A DNA stretch of 64,000 bases from the NCBI GenBank assembly GCA_963457665.1, contig OY735237.1:3066322-3130321 (forward strand), given 5' to 3'. Below, piece by piece: positions 9,613-22,773 of the stretch; the stretch's first letter is position 1, and each line of letters begins with the position of its first letter. The notes beneath the pieces are model-generated. The model did not search any database. It saw only the letters and a program-made list of their open reading frames with translations, and was not told the origin of the DNA. A program made the position numbers and the translations under genes. The DNA comes from Thysanoteuthis rhombus (taxonomy: Eukaryota > Mollusca > Cephalopoda > Oegopsida > Thysanoteuthidae).

Positions 9613-11320
9613 GAAGTCACAGATGTCTGCATAGAAATTCAGCTTCAGAAAATATGTAGAAGGCGAATTCCTTAATTTAGTAAAACCAGAATGGAAAATC
9701 AATTCCAGACTAACTCCTTGAGGGTGTATGAAATGTGTTCGTTTTACCAACCTGTCTTATTCTGTACGAATCGTTCGGCATGAAATTTAGACGATCAGTT
9801 CCATTCTTCTCAACTGCAGTTTTTCTCAATCGAATCAGTGTTGTCTTGGAAATCTGCTGAGATTTTCCATTCTCGATCTCTTCAAATGCATATAGTACGA
9901 TTAAGTTGGACCATCTAACCAAAGCGGTTCAACTTGCCTCACAGCAACATTCCAGGATCCAATGTAAAATATACATACAAAACAATAAAACAATGGTCAA
10001 CTGTACACACGTCATGACAAATTAAAACATTGTAAGTAGATCGTTTAGATCTCAGTACTTAAGAGGAATTAACACAAGTGAAAATTACTAAAGTTACTTC
10101 TGACACCTCATATCACAAACCCCCCATGGAGAACTTGTAGCTTCCTCAAGGCTGAAAAAGATTTGTCAAAGAGCTTGCCAAGAGAGGTTTCTTCAGAGAA
10201 CAGCTGGGAACTACTGCTGCTGAGGTACCAAAGGGATTATGAGTGGTCCAATATACCCAGAACCAGATTTATAGGGGGCCAAAAGAGCAATTACTCTATA
10301 CAAGAAATATCATATTTAAGAATTAGTTTCTTCATTAAGAAATGAATAAGTAATTACTGTTTGGAATTCTTTTCATGGTATTGCCTCATATTATTTTAAA
10401 TTGATAGAATAACTGTTTGTAATTCGGGTATACGATAATTGGAGTATGGTTTACAAAAATTAAGAAATCCTGCTTGCTCAGCAGGAACAGCCACTTTATT
10501 TAACATACACTATTATTTATCGCCCGTGTTTTAAATTCTATGCTATTTTTACATGTTTGAATTTTTTTTAGAAATATTGCTCGTTGCGTCAAGTATATAT
10601 TGTGTCAGTTCTGTATTAGCAGTGGATGTGGTAGTTTTATTGAAGTACAGTGCTAAACTTTATACTTTGATTCTTTACAAGACTCCTATATGGGACAAGC
10701 GTTCTTTATGATCAGCGTCTCCGACTTTTTGTGCCCGAAAGCACTTTCACAACTACCTGTAGTTCAGTGGGCACTATTTGCATTTTAATTCAAATTTGTA
10801 CTTTGACTTAATGAAAACATGCATGATATTTAATTTCTATTCGAGACAAAGCACAAAAGAAATTTCTGTCATACAGCAAGGTTTTAGAAATCGTTTTTAT
10901 ATCATCATGGAAGAAACCAAGGAACGTTTATAGTTTGACTTAATAATGAGTGTAAACAGGGCTGTAAGAAGTAGGGAAAATATTCCAGAGGTAACCAAAC
11001 CATATGCAGCTGAGGGGTTTGGTGGGTGCTGTACAGCCCTCCAATAGGGTCCACGGGCAAAGCTCTGGCAAATCACATATTTCCTAACATCTCAGGAACC
11101 AAATTCCTTGTTTAAGGTTGCTAAGAGTATTAGCCCCCTAAAATATTAATTACCAGGATTGATCTAAGGAGATAAATCCTGGTAAGTAACGCGTTCACTG
11201 CTTAAGCATAAAAACAAGGTTAGTACACAGTTGGATTGTTAACAAAACGTGGAAATAAGAACAAACGAATAGGTCAACAACAGTAATGAGTTTTAATACA
11301 TGAGTGAATAAAAATAAATG
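9613..11320. other. Intergenic DNA
   Basis: No gene recognised. A minus-strand frame at 9710-9922 and a plus frame at 10163-10345 have no identifiable domain. A small GC-richer patch at 10990-11100 may be an old repeat. Confidence 0.45.
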
Positions 11321-11329
11321 AGGACTGGA

Positions 11330-11955
11330 GTTTCTGCCGACACGAATATGTGGAGGGATCTACCAGGATAAAAGATGTAGAGATAGGAAGGATGAAGGGA
11401 AAGGAATGTCACCAAGTAAATGTGAGATAGAGTCTAAAGAATCTCCGTCAGTTTGGTCATCCTAGTTGTAGCCACTATGAAGTTATCTTAGGAAGTCCGA
11501 CCTAACTACGATGAGAGTGCTTAACTTAGATAGGATGTGTTCTTGAGATGAATGTGTGATGATGCGTGTGTAAAAAGAAAGTGTGTATAAAAACTATATT
11601 AACTATCCTAACTAAAGAGAGAGAGGGAGAGAGAGAGAGAAGAGACGAGCTTTCCTCAAGGTCGTCTGAACAGAGAGAGGGAGAGTTTACGGCCACAGTT
11701 TTAATACCGTAAAGATAACGATCAGTTATCTTATTGGTAGTTCTGTGTGACGTCAAAGAGGAAGCGACAAGGAATTTACCATTTCTACGGAGATGTAGGG
11801 TTTAGCAAGTAGATCCCTGGGGCAGATAGCTCCGTATATGTATGGTTTTCTTTTGCTGGAAAAGGTGGGCACTACACTTGCATTGTAGCTGTCTAAGATG
11901 ATGAAGTTTATTTTATGGCAAAAGGTTAGGGTGGGGGTGCACTCGTTACAGCCCT
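11330..11955 (-). mobile_element. Second LTR-like sequence (different family, candidate)
   Basis: Read on the minus strand, TGTAACGAGTGCACCCCC begins near 11955 and TGTAGTGCCCACC near 11877; both are typical LTR starts. A TGACGTCAC site follows near 11755, then TATTAAAAC near 11700 and long GA/CT tracts (11605-11640, 11670-11685). The order of CRE-like site, TATA-like box and CT tract resembles the first LTR family, but the sequences do not align well. Boundaries are uncertain and no coding region is attached. Confidence 0.4.
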
Positions 11956-11979
11956 GAGGAAAGAGTACCACCAATGATA

Positions 11980-14099
11980 GTATAAACTAAAGTTTGTTGA
12001 ATTCATCTTTATGAAATATTTCTCTTGATTTTCCATAGTGTCGTACTTTTGTAAGTACCGTTTTACGGTAACATGACTACCGTTATTCATATGCATCAGT
12101 TTACGTCAAGTCGAAGGTACGTAACTCAATACTGTAATAGATTTAAAAAATGTCAAGTTGTGGTTAATAAGACGAAGTGTGTAGATAATGTCTGCTTCTT
12201 GCGTCTTTCAACTTTATCTATCTTCATTCATTGTAATTCGGTATTTCATGATAATTTCAACGATGTCTGCAACCATCAATCATAACCATAACTTTACAGC
12301 CAAATAATTATACATTTTTTCCTTTCATGCACGTCTTAATCTCAATCTAAATTTATAGCTGGACTAGATAATGAATATAACATAAAAAAAATTGTTCCCA
12401 TATAAAATAATCATACCGTAAAAATGAAATATTCGATTTATAAGATTTAAAAATTTATACTCCTATGAAAAAAAACCTCGGGAAGATCTCACAGTCCTTT
12501 TTGGAACTGAACTTCATTGACCAATGTCTCGTGGCTAGGTGAGTGAGATGATATTGCTGTTCGTGAGCAATAATCAAAATATTTATTGTAAGAGATGTTC
12601 TGTATTTTTATTCTATGACATTCATTCGAAAACGGCGATGTGTGAAAAAGGGGGAAACCAGAAAATCAAGTTGATCTCGTATCCTGTACTTTTGAAAAAA
12701 TGGGTTTTCTCTTTTACGACCAAGTTCCAAAAGTTCTTGTCTGTTACAAATGATTTTAGTACAAGGTCATTTTGAAGTTAGAAAATCCCCACTTCTCGAT
12801 CGTCTGTAGCTAAAGCTGTTATATTTACGCGGTGAGGAGATTTGAGGTAAATGTGATTATTGGGTTAATTTTTCTCTCGAATTTCTTCTGAGGCTATTAA
12901 AGATAGATTAGAAATGGCGATGGATTAAAGTCACCAGCACCAATCACTCTCTTCGTACTTGGGAAACGCGTGATAGACTTCATCTTCTGGTGAGGAATCC
13001 ATGAAACAAGTTTAGCTTTAAATGAATTTATAGCGCCTATTATTCTAGCCAGTGCCAGGTTTAGAACAGGTAATTGCCCGGGGCCCTCTTTGAACAAAAA
13101 TATAATAATTATAAAATTGGATCCTTTGATAAGAAATAAAATTATTTATTACAGCTTGGAATTTATTTTAGAATTGAATTCATTAAAATGCCTTCAATTG
13201 TTTTAAATCATTCAATAAAATTACTGTTTGTAATTCGAGTCTTAAGTATTTGGATTACGGGTTACGAATATGGATTTTAGATATTTACATGTATACACGT
13301 TTTTACTTATTACAGATGTATAACTCGGACCTTCATGAGTAATTTTTTTTGATTCGCCGTTTATTTCAATTTCTGTGTATGAGGCGCCCATCTGTTTGCC
13401 GACCACACAGAACCACTTTTAGCAGCAGCTTTTTATGAATACAGCGGACTATTATCGATGTTTGGTGTCATCTGAGCCACGAGCTGAAACCTAGTGATTC
13501 TTTCATTAGCGAACGCGACATTGAGTTGACTGGGATCCGATGAAAAGAAACATAGAAAAGAATTCTATTTTCTTCATTGGGCTGTCGACGTATTAATGTA
13601 CCAACATATATTCACAGTAAATCACAGAAGTCACCCACATTACCATATGTATGGAATATATTACACATACGTATCTGAATAGACTGAATACTTCTGAATA
13701 TTCAACTTCGTCACTTTTTGTTATCAGCTCTAGGAGTATCAGAGCAGTACTTTTTATAATCCGACGTATGAGTTGAAGTACCAAGAGCACACAATCTCTT
13801 ATCTGAAATTCAGAAAAGCCAAGAGTTTTCCCGTGGATGTCGTCTGATCACCAAAGCTCACTTTCGGTTTGAATCATTAACCAACGCGACCAATGTATTA
13901 CAAGTTGTATATCAGTGATCTTACTAGTCAGACGGACATTTGCTGCTCATGGATATTCTGTTTATTTTTTGGTGAATCATTTATTTTAAAGACAATAAAT
14001 GATTTAGAGAGTCTTCTTTTCTCAGATTCTGATCGGTGATTCGTTCAGTCATCTTCGTGTGGTTATCCAATTCGAAAGTTTGGCTTGAAATCAGTTTAT
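11980..14099. other. Intergenic DNA upstream of a candidate promoter module
   Basis: No gene supported. A short TCAGACGGACATTTGC string near 13930 recurs near 49268, so the duplication of the module may begin somewhat upstream of 14100. Confidence 0.45.
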
Positions 14100-14640
14100 T
14101 ACATTTTTAGCCATAAAGTCAGCCAAAAGTAGAGAGTAATAGCCATTTTGAGAGATTCTTTTTAGCAAAATACGAAACGAAGAATATTCACTCTAACATA
14201 CAAGAGAGAGGAAGGGTCTCACTGTCGGGCTTTGCGGTAAATCAATATCCCACTTTTTTCATAATAGAGAAACAATCAAAGTTTACTCATTCGATTATTT
14301 TGTAAGTATTTGAAGCCTTATTTTATTAATTAACTTGAATAAATAGTTGTAAATTCAATATTTTCAATGACCGCTTCATATTCGAGTTTACTACTGCTTG
14401 TCCCATAATAATCGTTACATTTGCTCAGAGAAATGTATATAGAAGTGTAAATATTATGGGACAGCATTAGATACATCCATTCAGTCACTTCATTGTTTAT
14501 CGTTATAATTCATGTTGAATAATTTAATAAAATTTGTTGGCGATAGTTTAATAATTCGATTGGTAAGTTTCCTATTTATGTTCTCGTTGTGTTTAATTGA
14601 TTAGGTATTGACATGAAAAATCAGGTATTGTCTATTTTAG
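14100..14640 (+). promoter_or_regulatory. Candidate 5' exon/promoter module, copy A
   Basis: Conserved with 48885-49940 (+) and 48085-48400 (-). Shared anchors are TACGAAACGAAGAA (14170s), a CATTCGAT-ATTTT exon end followed by GTAAGTATTT (donor at 14302), TGACCGCTTCATATTCGA (14368-14385), AATAAAAT near 14527 and a second donor GGTAAGTTT (14562). Two conserved donors in paralogous copies, with finger exons downstream in the same orientation, suggest a non-coding first exon. The nearest + strand acceptor exon of the family is at 22440, giving an intron of about 8 kb. No ATG-led frame is obvious. An alternative is an old non-coding repeat. Confidence 0.5.
14399..14463. repeat. 65-bp inverted repeat within module A
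   Basis: TGTCCCATAATA at the left end is matched by TATTATGGGACA at the right, with a further pairing of CGTTACA against TGTAAAT. This makes a near-complete hairpin. A related foldback lies at the same place in module B (49724-49774). The minus-strand module C lacks it, so it looks like a small foldback insertion. Confidence 0.6.
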
Positions 14641-15650
14641 TTGGTATGCGGTAAAAAATTTCAAAGTAAATTATTTTAGTGAAAGCGTTTTTCCAGAGCT
14701 TTCCAATGGCACCAAAATCTTTGATGTACTGTGATTAATAAGGAAGTTATTGTGATCTTACATATCACTCATTAGTGTGATAAGGGCACGTATAAAACAA
14801 TAGTGTAGCAACTGATTTTATGTGAACCAAAATGATGTAGTAGTCTGAAATGTCATAACTTGAAACACACACGGCTAAGTTTTGATCGGTGATACTTGGA
14901 AATTCGATTAACAGGTGGCTATTTGTGATATTTCCTTGAAAATCCTTGTAGCAGATATAACATAAAAGACCTAGTGTGCAGTTGGGGGCACATTGCACAA
15001 GGAGAATTCAGCCATTGGTAATGTTATTTTTCCAAACTATTCAACTTTTTACATAAAATAACCTCTTTCAACAATAACGGCTGAAGAAAATCGGCTGCTA
15101 TCTCAAGTCTGCGGAAACGGTGTGAGAATAATAAAGGTAGGGGTCAGCCAACTTGATTGTTGATAAAAAAAAAAAATCAAAATGAGACTGGGCTTTGAAT
15201 AGGCCACAGCCCATTGCAGATGCTGAATCTTTGTGGCTCATGCCTAATTTTAGCGATTGAAACAGGATTTTTTTTTCAGATTCTACAAGGGGTGGGGTTC
15301 TATTTACTGTGTAACTATAATGCTATTGTTGGCACTTAATGTCCGCCATATTACTGGAAGTAGCGATAACTGTTTCCATATTATGATCATGGCTTCTACT
15401 CTGTTTGTCATCTGCTCTTGGGAATTTTTTTTGAACAATCCAACTTTTTTACCAAAAAGACCTACATGGTCTTGCTGTATTTTTAGGTTTAATGGATTTT
15501 TTAAACGTTCATACACAACCGTCCCCAAACGGCACCCAAGCAGTAAACAAACACTGTGTCAAGAACAAGTATTATTTATTTCCAAAGGTTACCCTAACAA
15601 TTCTAAATAATCAAACATTTCACAAACATTAATGTTCTCATCTGTTCGTA
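14641..15650 (+). repeat. Continuation of the module A/B duplication
   Basis: 15290-15430 matches 49988-50130. Both contain a GGGTTCTATTTAC start, TAACTATRATGCTAT, and a TTTCCWYMTWAT-ATCAT-GCTTCTAC block. At 49991-50404 this sequence forms one arm of a foldback element; here only the left arm is recognised. The 117-codon frame across 15257-15610 is probably not a gene, because its translation is not conserved in the paralogue. Confidence 0.5.
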
Positions 15651-17749
15651 CACAACTGATGACAAACGTTACCTAAACAGAAGCACAAAGCAGACAGTTG
15701 GTGAACAACAGTGAATCTTAATGCTTGTGTCCTAACGTTTATTAACAAGTGATTGATTTATTGAATTAAAAGTATAACTATCTAATTGAGCAGGTTTACT
15801 TTTTATCCCCATTATGAATTGAAAAATATCATTGACACCCAGTTATGTCGTTATCTTTTCCAACCAGCCTGAGAAGATATTTTTCAATTTTATTCGATGG
15901 AGTATTATAAATCATCTTTGTTAATTTGTACAACTAATTTGCACATTCAGCTTATTTTAGTTGCCTTTTTGAATTTTATGCGGTCTAAAGAAAAGTCATG
16001 ATAAAAATTCCCTTCCGCCAAGTTATTTGCGTGTTCTTCTCCTCCACCAGTATAAAGATTTAAAGATCTGCTCAAGGTAATGTTTTGATGCAGAGATGAC
16101 CAAAATGCAAATTTTATGTTTGGTTTAAAATGGAAAAAAAAAGTCTGCCTTGCGTAAATACATTACATCTCATTATGGAAGAATATAGTAAATAGATCTT
16201 TGTTTTATTATAATTTCTATTCTGCTGACTATTTAAAAGAAGAATAAGTCAAAAAGTTGTACTAAAGAGTCAAAAAAATCAATAATGATCTGGAATAATT
16301 CCCTCAAATAAAATTAATTGAAAGATCTTTGACAATTAATGACATTATGTTCTAAACCAAACATGCCCCCTCTCTCAAATTGAAATAATACAAAGAAATT
16401 TTTTTTCTTGAAATGTTTTATTTACAATAACCAAAACTGCTTCCAGTTTTTGTCGTAACACAGTCTGGGAGTGGAATAAGCCATGTTTTAATTTAAGGAA
16501 AGTGTAGATAAAGGGAATCCTTGGATAAATCTAGTGTAGGATTGAGAATTCTACTTGTAAAAAAAGAATTTATTGATAATTCTAACATATCTATCATGCT
16601 AGGATTTCTATAATTAGTCCAGTTTAAAAAAAACAAACTGTTTAACAAATTAATTAGAAATTTTGGGCTTTCTACCATTGCTTTGGGTTATTTGTTATAA
16701 AATTGAATTACATTATACATGTTCAACAGGCTTTCCTTGTTTTGATTCTTAAATGCTCACAACATTACTAAAATTATTATTTCTATACATTCGTATTAGT
16801 ACGCATTATGTATTGTGTACAGAAGTAATGGAAATCGCACTAAGTTAAGGCTTTTACACATATCTATGTTGTATACAAGACCCCATCTGAAACCTTGAAA
16901 AATACCATGAGAAGAGGGAGGTCTCATGGATCAAAAACACAAAAAATTAGCTGTAAATAAAATTTTTCTCAGTTGGGACCTCATGGCGTGTCAGAATTGA
17001 TGATAAAATTAATGTCTTGTTGACGTTTCTCTTTGTAAACTTGTCATTTTTTGATAAGTTTCATTCATTTTTATAACTTCAATTGATCTGTAAGCTTTTT
17101 ACTTATCTCATGGCAGTGTAGAGTTTGTATTTCGATGATTTTCAACTGAATTCAGTGATGAATTTCTCTGGCCGCTCAAGTGTGCTGGACCCTCTTTCCA
17201 GTTAGCTGTCTTTGTATTACGCATGTGTCAACCCTCAATACTCATTAAGTAAGCAATAGCATGTCTGCCCAACGCTCGTTTCCAATATGGGCGAGTGAAT
17301 AAATTGCATTGTTAAAAATTTAATTTACACTGAAATTCCAGCAAGGTTGAACTTAACAAAAAGTTGCTCTCTTGTTTTATTTGTATAAAAAGAATATTTG
17401 GAATAATAATCACAGTTAATTTAGCCACCGTTCATTGAATATTTGAGTGCAAACACAAAATAAATGATAGGTCTTATAAAGCCATTACCGTGGAAATCAT
17501 TTGTAAGGGATCTTTGCAGTATGTATATTAATCAGGATCATTTTGCATTGTTCAATACAAAATATTATTAAACAGATTATTTGTATGTTTGGAAACCATT
17601 TGAATGTCTAAAATAATACATTATTCACATGTTTTCAGATAACACAAACATGACACCAACATTGTTCACCCATTCATGCAAAGGTCAAACGTCAGTAGCT
17701 TCCGTGCGGGACCAGTGTTGGCATAAGCTGTTTCTGTCAGTTAGTGGGA
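15651..17749. other. Intronic or intergenic DNA
   Basis: No coding region recognised on either strand. AT-rich with several homopolymer runs. Confidence 0.45.
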
Positions 17750-17850
17750 CAATTATAGACCTGCTGGTTAGCCAGCATCTGCCTCTGTATTACTAATGCA
17801 TTCTTCTCCAACAAATCCAACCCAAGAAATTAAACACGTTTTTCATTCTA
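17750..17850 (+). mobile_element. Fragment of a non-LTR retrotransposon endonuclease
   Basis: One frame reads ICLCITNAFFSNKSNPRN. It parallels the LCITNTFFST stretch of the larger remnant at 51360-51400, which belongs to the apurinic-type endonuclease of non-LTR elements. The neighbouring GC-richer stretch to about 17990 may be more of the same element. It is far too decayed to function. Confidence 0.4.
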
Positions 17851-17989
17851 TATATTCTTATACAATACCATGAGTCAGATCAAATCTTGGCACGAGAGTT
17901 GCACATCCTGAGGCAGGTTCACGCTGACTCTTTGGCAGACCTGTGTACCCACGCACCCTCAGAAAGGTCAATGTAGCTTTTCCAGTGAC

Positions 17990-18715
17990 ACTAAAATGTT
18001 TTAAAGTCTAAGTTTGGGTTTTAGATCCTGGTGGTATAGAATTTATTTAAAGAATTCCTTTCAATCTTAAATGATATTTATCCATCTTTTGTTTTGAGAA
18101 GGTGAAAAATTCACCCATTGTTGAAATCGTCTATGGATGCAGAGAAGGGCAAAAATATAGTGACTTGACTGGAATTGTACAAATAAATAATTGTATTAAA
18201 TAACAATTGCAAATTGTCAAGTTCTACCCACTCACTCGATAGCAAAAAACAATGCACTGAAACTATGCACCACTTCTAATGTTGAATGAGCGTGGGGAAA
18301 ATTCTATAAAATTATGTTGTTATTATTTTGAATAACACCAGATGTATCAATAATTTTTGTCCTTTTCTGCATCTGTAGTCAAATAAGTAGCTGGGAAGGA
18401 AATAATGGAAGTAACCAAATACTTCAATGGTGTACTTCTGTATAGCTGATGAAAAACAATGTTCAAAAAGATTTTTTTAAAAATTTCCTCAAATACTGAA
18501 TCTGACCTCCATTGCTTTGGATTTTTTCAATTTTTGAGAAAAATTTATGTGCACAAATGTTTCCAGTGAGACTAATTGTGTGAGAATTTTTTCTTAAAAA
18601 TTTGCAAAAACACTTTCTCTAAATACTTCTACTTGGAAAGACCTGTTTACATACCACTGATGATGGTTATTTTTGACAAAACTCAAGAATTTGGCCAAAA
18701 TTTTCCATCATGCAT
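17990..18715. other. Non-coding DNA
   Basis: No gene, repeat copy or motif recognised. Confidence 0.4.
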
Positions 18716-18721
18716 ACTTAG

Positions 18722-18795
18722 GATGTCCCTGTGGTGCAGTCGGTCAGTGGTGATAGGCAGGTCACACATTCAAATCCGAGTACAGTCACAAAATC
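18722..18795 (+). repeat. tRNA-derived SINE head
   Basis: Box A matches TRGYNNARNNGG at 18732-18743 (TGGTGCAGTCGG). A box B-like ATTCAAATCC lies at 18768-18777, about 25 bases further on, as in a tRNA promoter. The ends do not form an acceptor stem, so this is a SINE and not a tRNA gene. The tail is not clearly bounded. Confidence 0.6.
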
Positions 18796-18839
18796 TTTTA
18801 AATATCTCTTTGTTTCAATCAATTTGCAGGCAAACATGA

Positions 18840-21800
18840 TTACTAACGAATAAATTTATATAGATTTGGATATAGATGAAAGGATTTTTTGTCTATGCTG
18901 TTTAATAGGTACTTCAAAAGACTTTTGTCAACCACATATTCATTTTTGCCTTTAAAAATGGTACATTTTTATCATTTGATAAGAATTAGGGCCAGTTTAG
19001 TTATTTTATATCTCAAGATCTACAAGGATTATGAAGATCCAGTTAGTGATATTTTGTAGTGCAATGACTTTCCTTTCTGTCTTGATAGACAGAGAACAAG
19101 AGGTGAGCAAGGTTCCAAGTTAGTATTACTTCAAAATTATATCTCAAAAATACTGATGGAATTGAGGGCCCTTTTTCATATATTTTTCCAGAAAATATAT
19201 TTTGTTTAGCTGCCGCTAAATTAAAAGCTGACATGGTAAACAGATCGTCAACCCACTGTAAGTTCCAGTTGTGGAATGGTGGCTAGTTGAGAATTGAAAG
19301 AATAATCTAGCTCTTGTCCCACCATGTACTCTGTTTGTATGAGTGAACTATGAGTATACATTTCCAAATTTTTAGGATTCAAATAAGATAAATAGAACTA
19401 TAATTCAGCAAATTTTGAACTTCTCTTTCAATTGTCTACATTACTTTTTATGCTTTCAAAAAACTTATAAACTTTCATGTTTTTATTGTAATATTTTGAT
19501 CAATGGGAAAATCTTTGACGCTTCTAAACTGCGTTTCAATGTTTTACACAAGGCAACTTCATCATTCTTTGGGCAAAAAACCATATGTGTATAAAATTTC
19601 AGCTGCATATCTTGTTGAATAGCATAATTATGAAATGCCAAATTTGGCAAGATCTCACAACTGAAATCTCAGGGTGTCACCTACTGGAATTTCATGAAAA
19701 TCCAAGATGGAAGATGCCACCATTAAGGGAGTTGATATGGAATAACCAAACATGATGTTAAATCCATGTTCCGTTGACGTGAGAACAGTGCACTTTTATC
19801 TGGCATTAGAGGCTGCTAAAGGTGCCCCATTTTTTTTCAATATTTGCCAGCTTTTTTTAATATTTTTCAGAATGTATCAATGAAATCACTTATTGGGTGT
19901 TGATCACTAAAATAATCCATGAACGAAGGGACTAATTTTGTATGAAATTACATTGTGAATAAAAACACTCGCTAAAAAACATTGTTCTGGAGAGAATTTT
20001 CCAAAAAAACAAGAAGGCTGTTTTTTTATAGACATGTTGACATTATCATTTGATGGTTTCTAATAAAGGCTACAATTTCAGTGAATGTATCACGCCAATC
20101 ATTTTCAGAATCATTCTTATCAATTTTTTTTCAATTGTTTTTCATTTTCATACCCTTTCTGGTGGTATAAAAAATCATGATATTGTAAAATTGTTCATTC
20201 TCTCAAATTTCAAAAAGACCTCTTGGTTTACTTTTTATTTGAAATTATCATGATTCTAAAACTAATGTTGCAAATTTTTTCCGAGATATTCCTTGAAATT
20301 GAAGGCTTGAGTTGACTTGACTTTAAAAATGATATTCCTATAAATTTTCCTTTTGATTCATCCATAAATAAATGAATACCAAAAATTTTATTGAACTATA
20401 AATGTCATTTTTGGTCATCCATATATCAGCCGGAACATGAAACCTGTCTCAATTGTATATGGGCTTAAAATAGTTTTGGTGAAAGGAAGCTGAAAGCAAT
20501 ATCACTTCAGTTTTGAATAGTATACTGTTGACATATGAATAGACACCTCCAGTAAACAAATATATTTTTCACTCTATTTTCAGTAAAAAAAAGAGCAGTA
20601 TTTATCCAAAATCCAGTTAATTATTCATCAACTTGACAGACTTTTTTTTCATTTGAATTTCTATGAAGTTAATTTTATTTTTGGAAATTTTTAAAAACAG
20701 AGTTTGATTTTTTTGATTACACAACCATCGATAATGATGGATTGGAAGTTTTTAGTTGACACAAATGTAAACAAGACGTTAAAAAAACGTCTACATCCTG
20801 CATCAATTATGCAAAAGTATTTTTCTTTCTTTACGACTAACTTTATGCTATTTTCTTGCAATTATGATCAAAATTAAACCGTCATACATGATATTTGATT
20901 ATTGTACATTATTGTATGTTTTAAAAAGTAAAGGATCCGTCTCTTAAGAGACATCTCCAATTGGAATATATGGCTTCCATTGCACGTTTCAGCTTAATGA
21001 TTCTTGCAAGGTCCAAATCTGTTTGAGACCAGAACTGTATTCTTGAAAGTTTTTATGACCACTTTCTTGGCACATTACGAGTCTATGGAAGGGATACTCT
21101 ACCCTAATTACACTCAATTAGCAGCTTTTTTTAAAAAAACAAAACAATGGACACTTTTCCGTTATTAATAATGAATAATTTATGATCTTGTCATTCAATA
21201 CAATAGAATTGAATACTTATCAAGTCCCTTTCATCCATTTTTTCACATTTTCATTAAATTTTTAAGACTCACTTATGTAATTAGCACACTGTAGACCTGT
21301 TCTAATGCAGATGTTGGGCTCCATAATTTTCCACCATGTTAGAAGTGAGTCTGTGTTGTAACGAATTTTCCATTTTTACAAACTTTCTTCTTCTTTGCTG
21401 TATGAAGACTAGGTAGTGGGTGTCATTTCCGGGCAGCAAGTGAAAATAGGTAGGGAATGGGTGAAGTTTGTCAGGCAGAAAAACAGAAATAAATATGAAA
21501 GTTTTAAAAAAATCTTGTCTCCATAGACAGTTACATTTTGGCAAAGCTTGAAAGCAATTGTCAGTCAAGACCCGATAAGTGAGAGAGGAGGAAGAGAGTG
21601 AGAAGAGTCAATAGTGAAATGTACTTTGGATTTTTAGCACCATTTCTTTTTTTTCACTAACTTTTAGCTATTTTAGCCATTTTTAGCCATTTTGAAGCAA
21701 ACCAATTTCTAGCCATTTAAAAGATCATGAAATAGTCAACATCGTTTTTGATGCATTTTGGCAGCCAACATTTTTTCAACCTTTTTTGTTTAAAATCTAT

Positions 21801-22425
21801 GCTCAAATTGCATTATAAACAGTTCCGCATAACATGGGTTTTCAGTGTATAGAAAATTATTTACTGTGGTGCTCAAACCAGTCTTGATTCAATTATAGTC
21901 CTTTTCCATGGAAAAAAGTTTTCTTTTAGCTGAATACAATTGATAGAGTTTGATTAATGATTAAACATTAATCCAGCCATGAAAAATATATTTTATTTTA
22001 GAAAAAATATGAATGAAAAATGGTCTGTATACAATTCATAGACATGGAAATAATATTTATGTCTATATTATTTCAACTTCTTAAAAAGGTGAATTCCTTT
22101 TTTCTTTTTTTACTCTTATTGTTTGAAAATCTGTGGAAATTGAATCAATTATCAGATTTCAATAAAACTTTTAGCACTTAGATCAGTACTGATTCATTTC
22201 TGTGTCGTCATTATTTTCTGATGGATAACAAAGCATTTTTTTCCTGATGAATAAAACTTACGGACAGTAAAACTGTGAATCTCTAAATTTGTTTTCTAAA
22301 CTGCAAGATATCAATTTTATCTATCAACTAAACATATGCTTAATTTATAGAAACACAAAAAGAGATTTTATAATTTTCTTTTTGCAAATAATGCATGAGT
22401 TGAGTTTTTCCTTTCATAATACCTC
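18840..22425. other. Long AT-rich non-coding stretch, probable intron
   Basis: No coding region is supported. The block 19500-20300 contains phrases typical of old dispersed repeats but no copy is recognised in the window. If module A is the first exon of the thirteen-finger gene, all of this is intron. Confidence 0.4.
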
Positions 22426-22581
22426 TTCTTTATTCACAGATACTACCATGAAAATTTGATGACCAAAAACTGTAATCATCTATTCGATGTTGAGGATGAA
22501 GGGAGGAACCATTTATTCTTGTGCAGTGAGCAGATCATGATTTTCATTGATTTGAACTTTGCAGACGTCAAAAGACTCTGA
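22426..22581 (+). other. Splice acceptor and start of the terminal zinc-finger exon (gene 2)
   Basis: CTCTTCTTTATTCACAG ends at 22439 and the exon begins at 22440. From 22441 a 46-codon frame runs YYHENLM, then FDVEDEGRN, to TGA at 22579-22581. It aligns with gene 1 (YCNEKLM, FDDGNEGRN) in the same splice phase. Unlike in gene 1, it is in the same frame as the downstream fingers. The ancestral protein therefore probably ran from here into the array, and is now cut by this stop and by TAA just before 22774. Confidence 0.65.
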
Positions 22582-22773
22582 TCAAGTGTGCAGATCTGTA
22601 TTTTACATAGTACAATTGAAAAAAAAAACCCTCTTCACACTTAGTCTATAAATCAGTTCTTTCATTGAATTGTCATTTGAAAGTACTTTTGCGAACACAA
22701 ACTGGGGAGAAACCTTTTTGAGATTAAATTGTGTGAATCAGCCTTTTCAAAAGATTAAATTTGGAGAAAAAAC
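22582..22773 (+). pseudogene. Decayed fingers upstream of the thirteen-finger array
   Basis: Finger fragments persist in shifting frames: QVCRSVF followed by VQLK near 22590-22620, a TGEKP-derived GGGAGAAACC near 22712, and a CESAFSKD-type piece near 22734. At least two fingers were lost by indels and stops. An in-frame TAA lies just upstream of the ATG at 22774. Confidence 0.6.

Noticed and set aside
15257-15610. 117-codon frame as a gene
   Set aside because: The paralogous stretch at 50.0 kb does not keep the frame, and its start overlaps a MITE arm.
18722-18795. Genuine tRNA gene at 18.7, 24.9 or 28.8 kb
   Set aside because: Box A and B are present but acceptor stems do not pair, and extra sequence follows without a clean 3' end; SINE is the better call.
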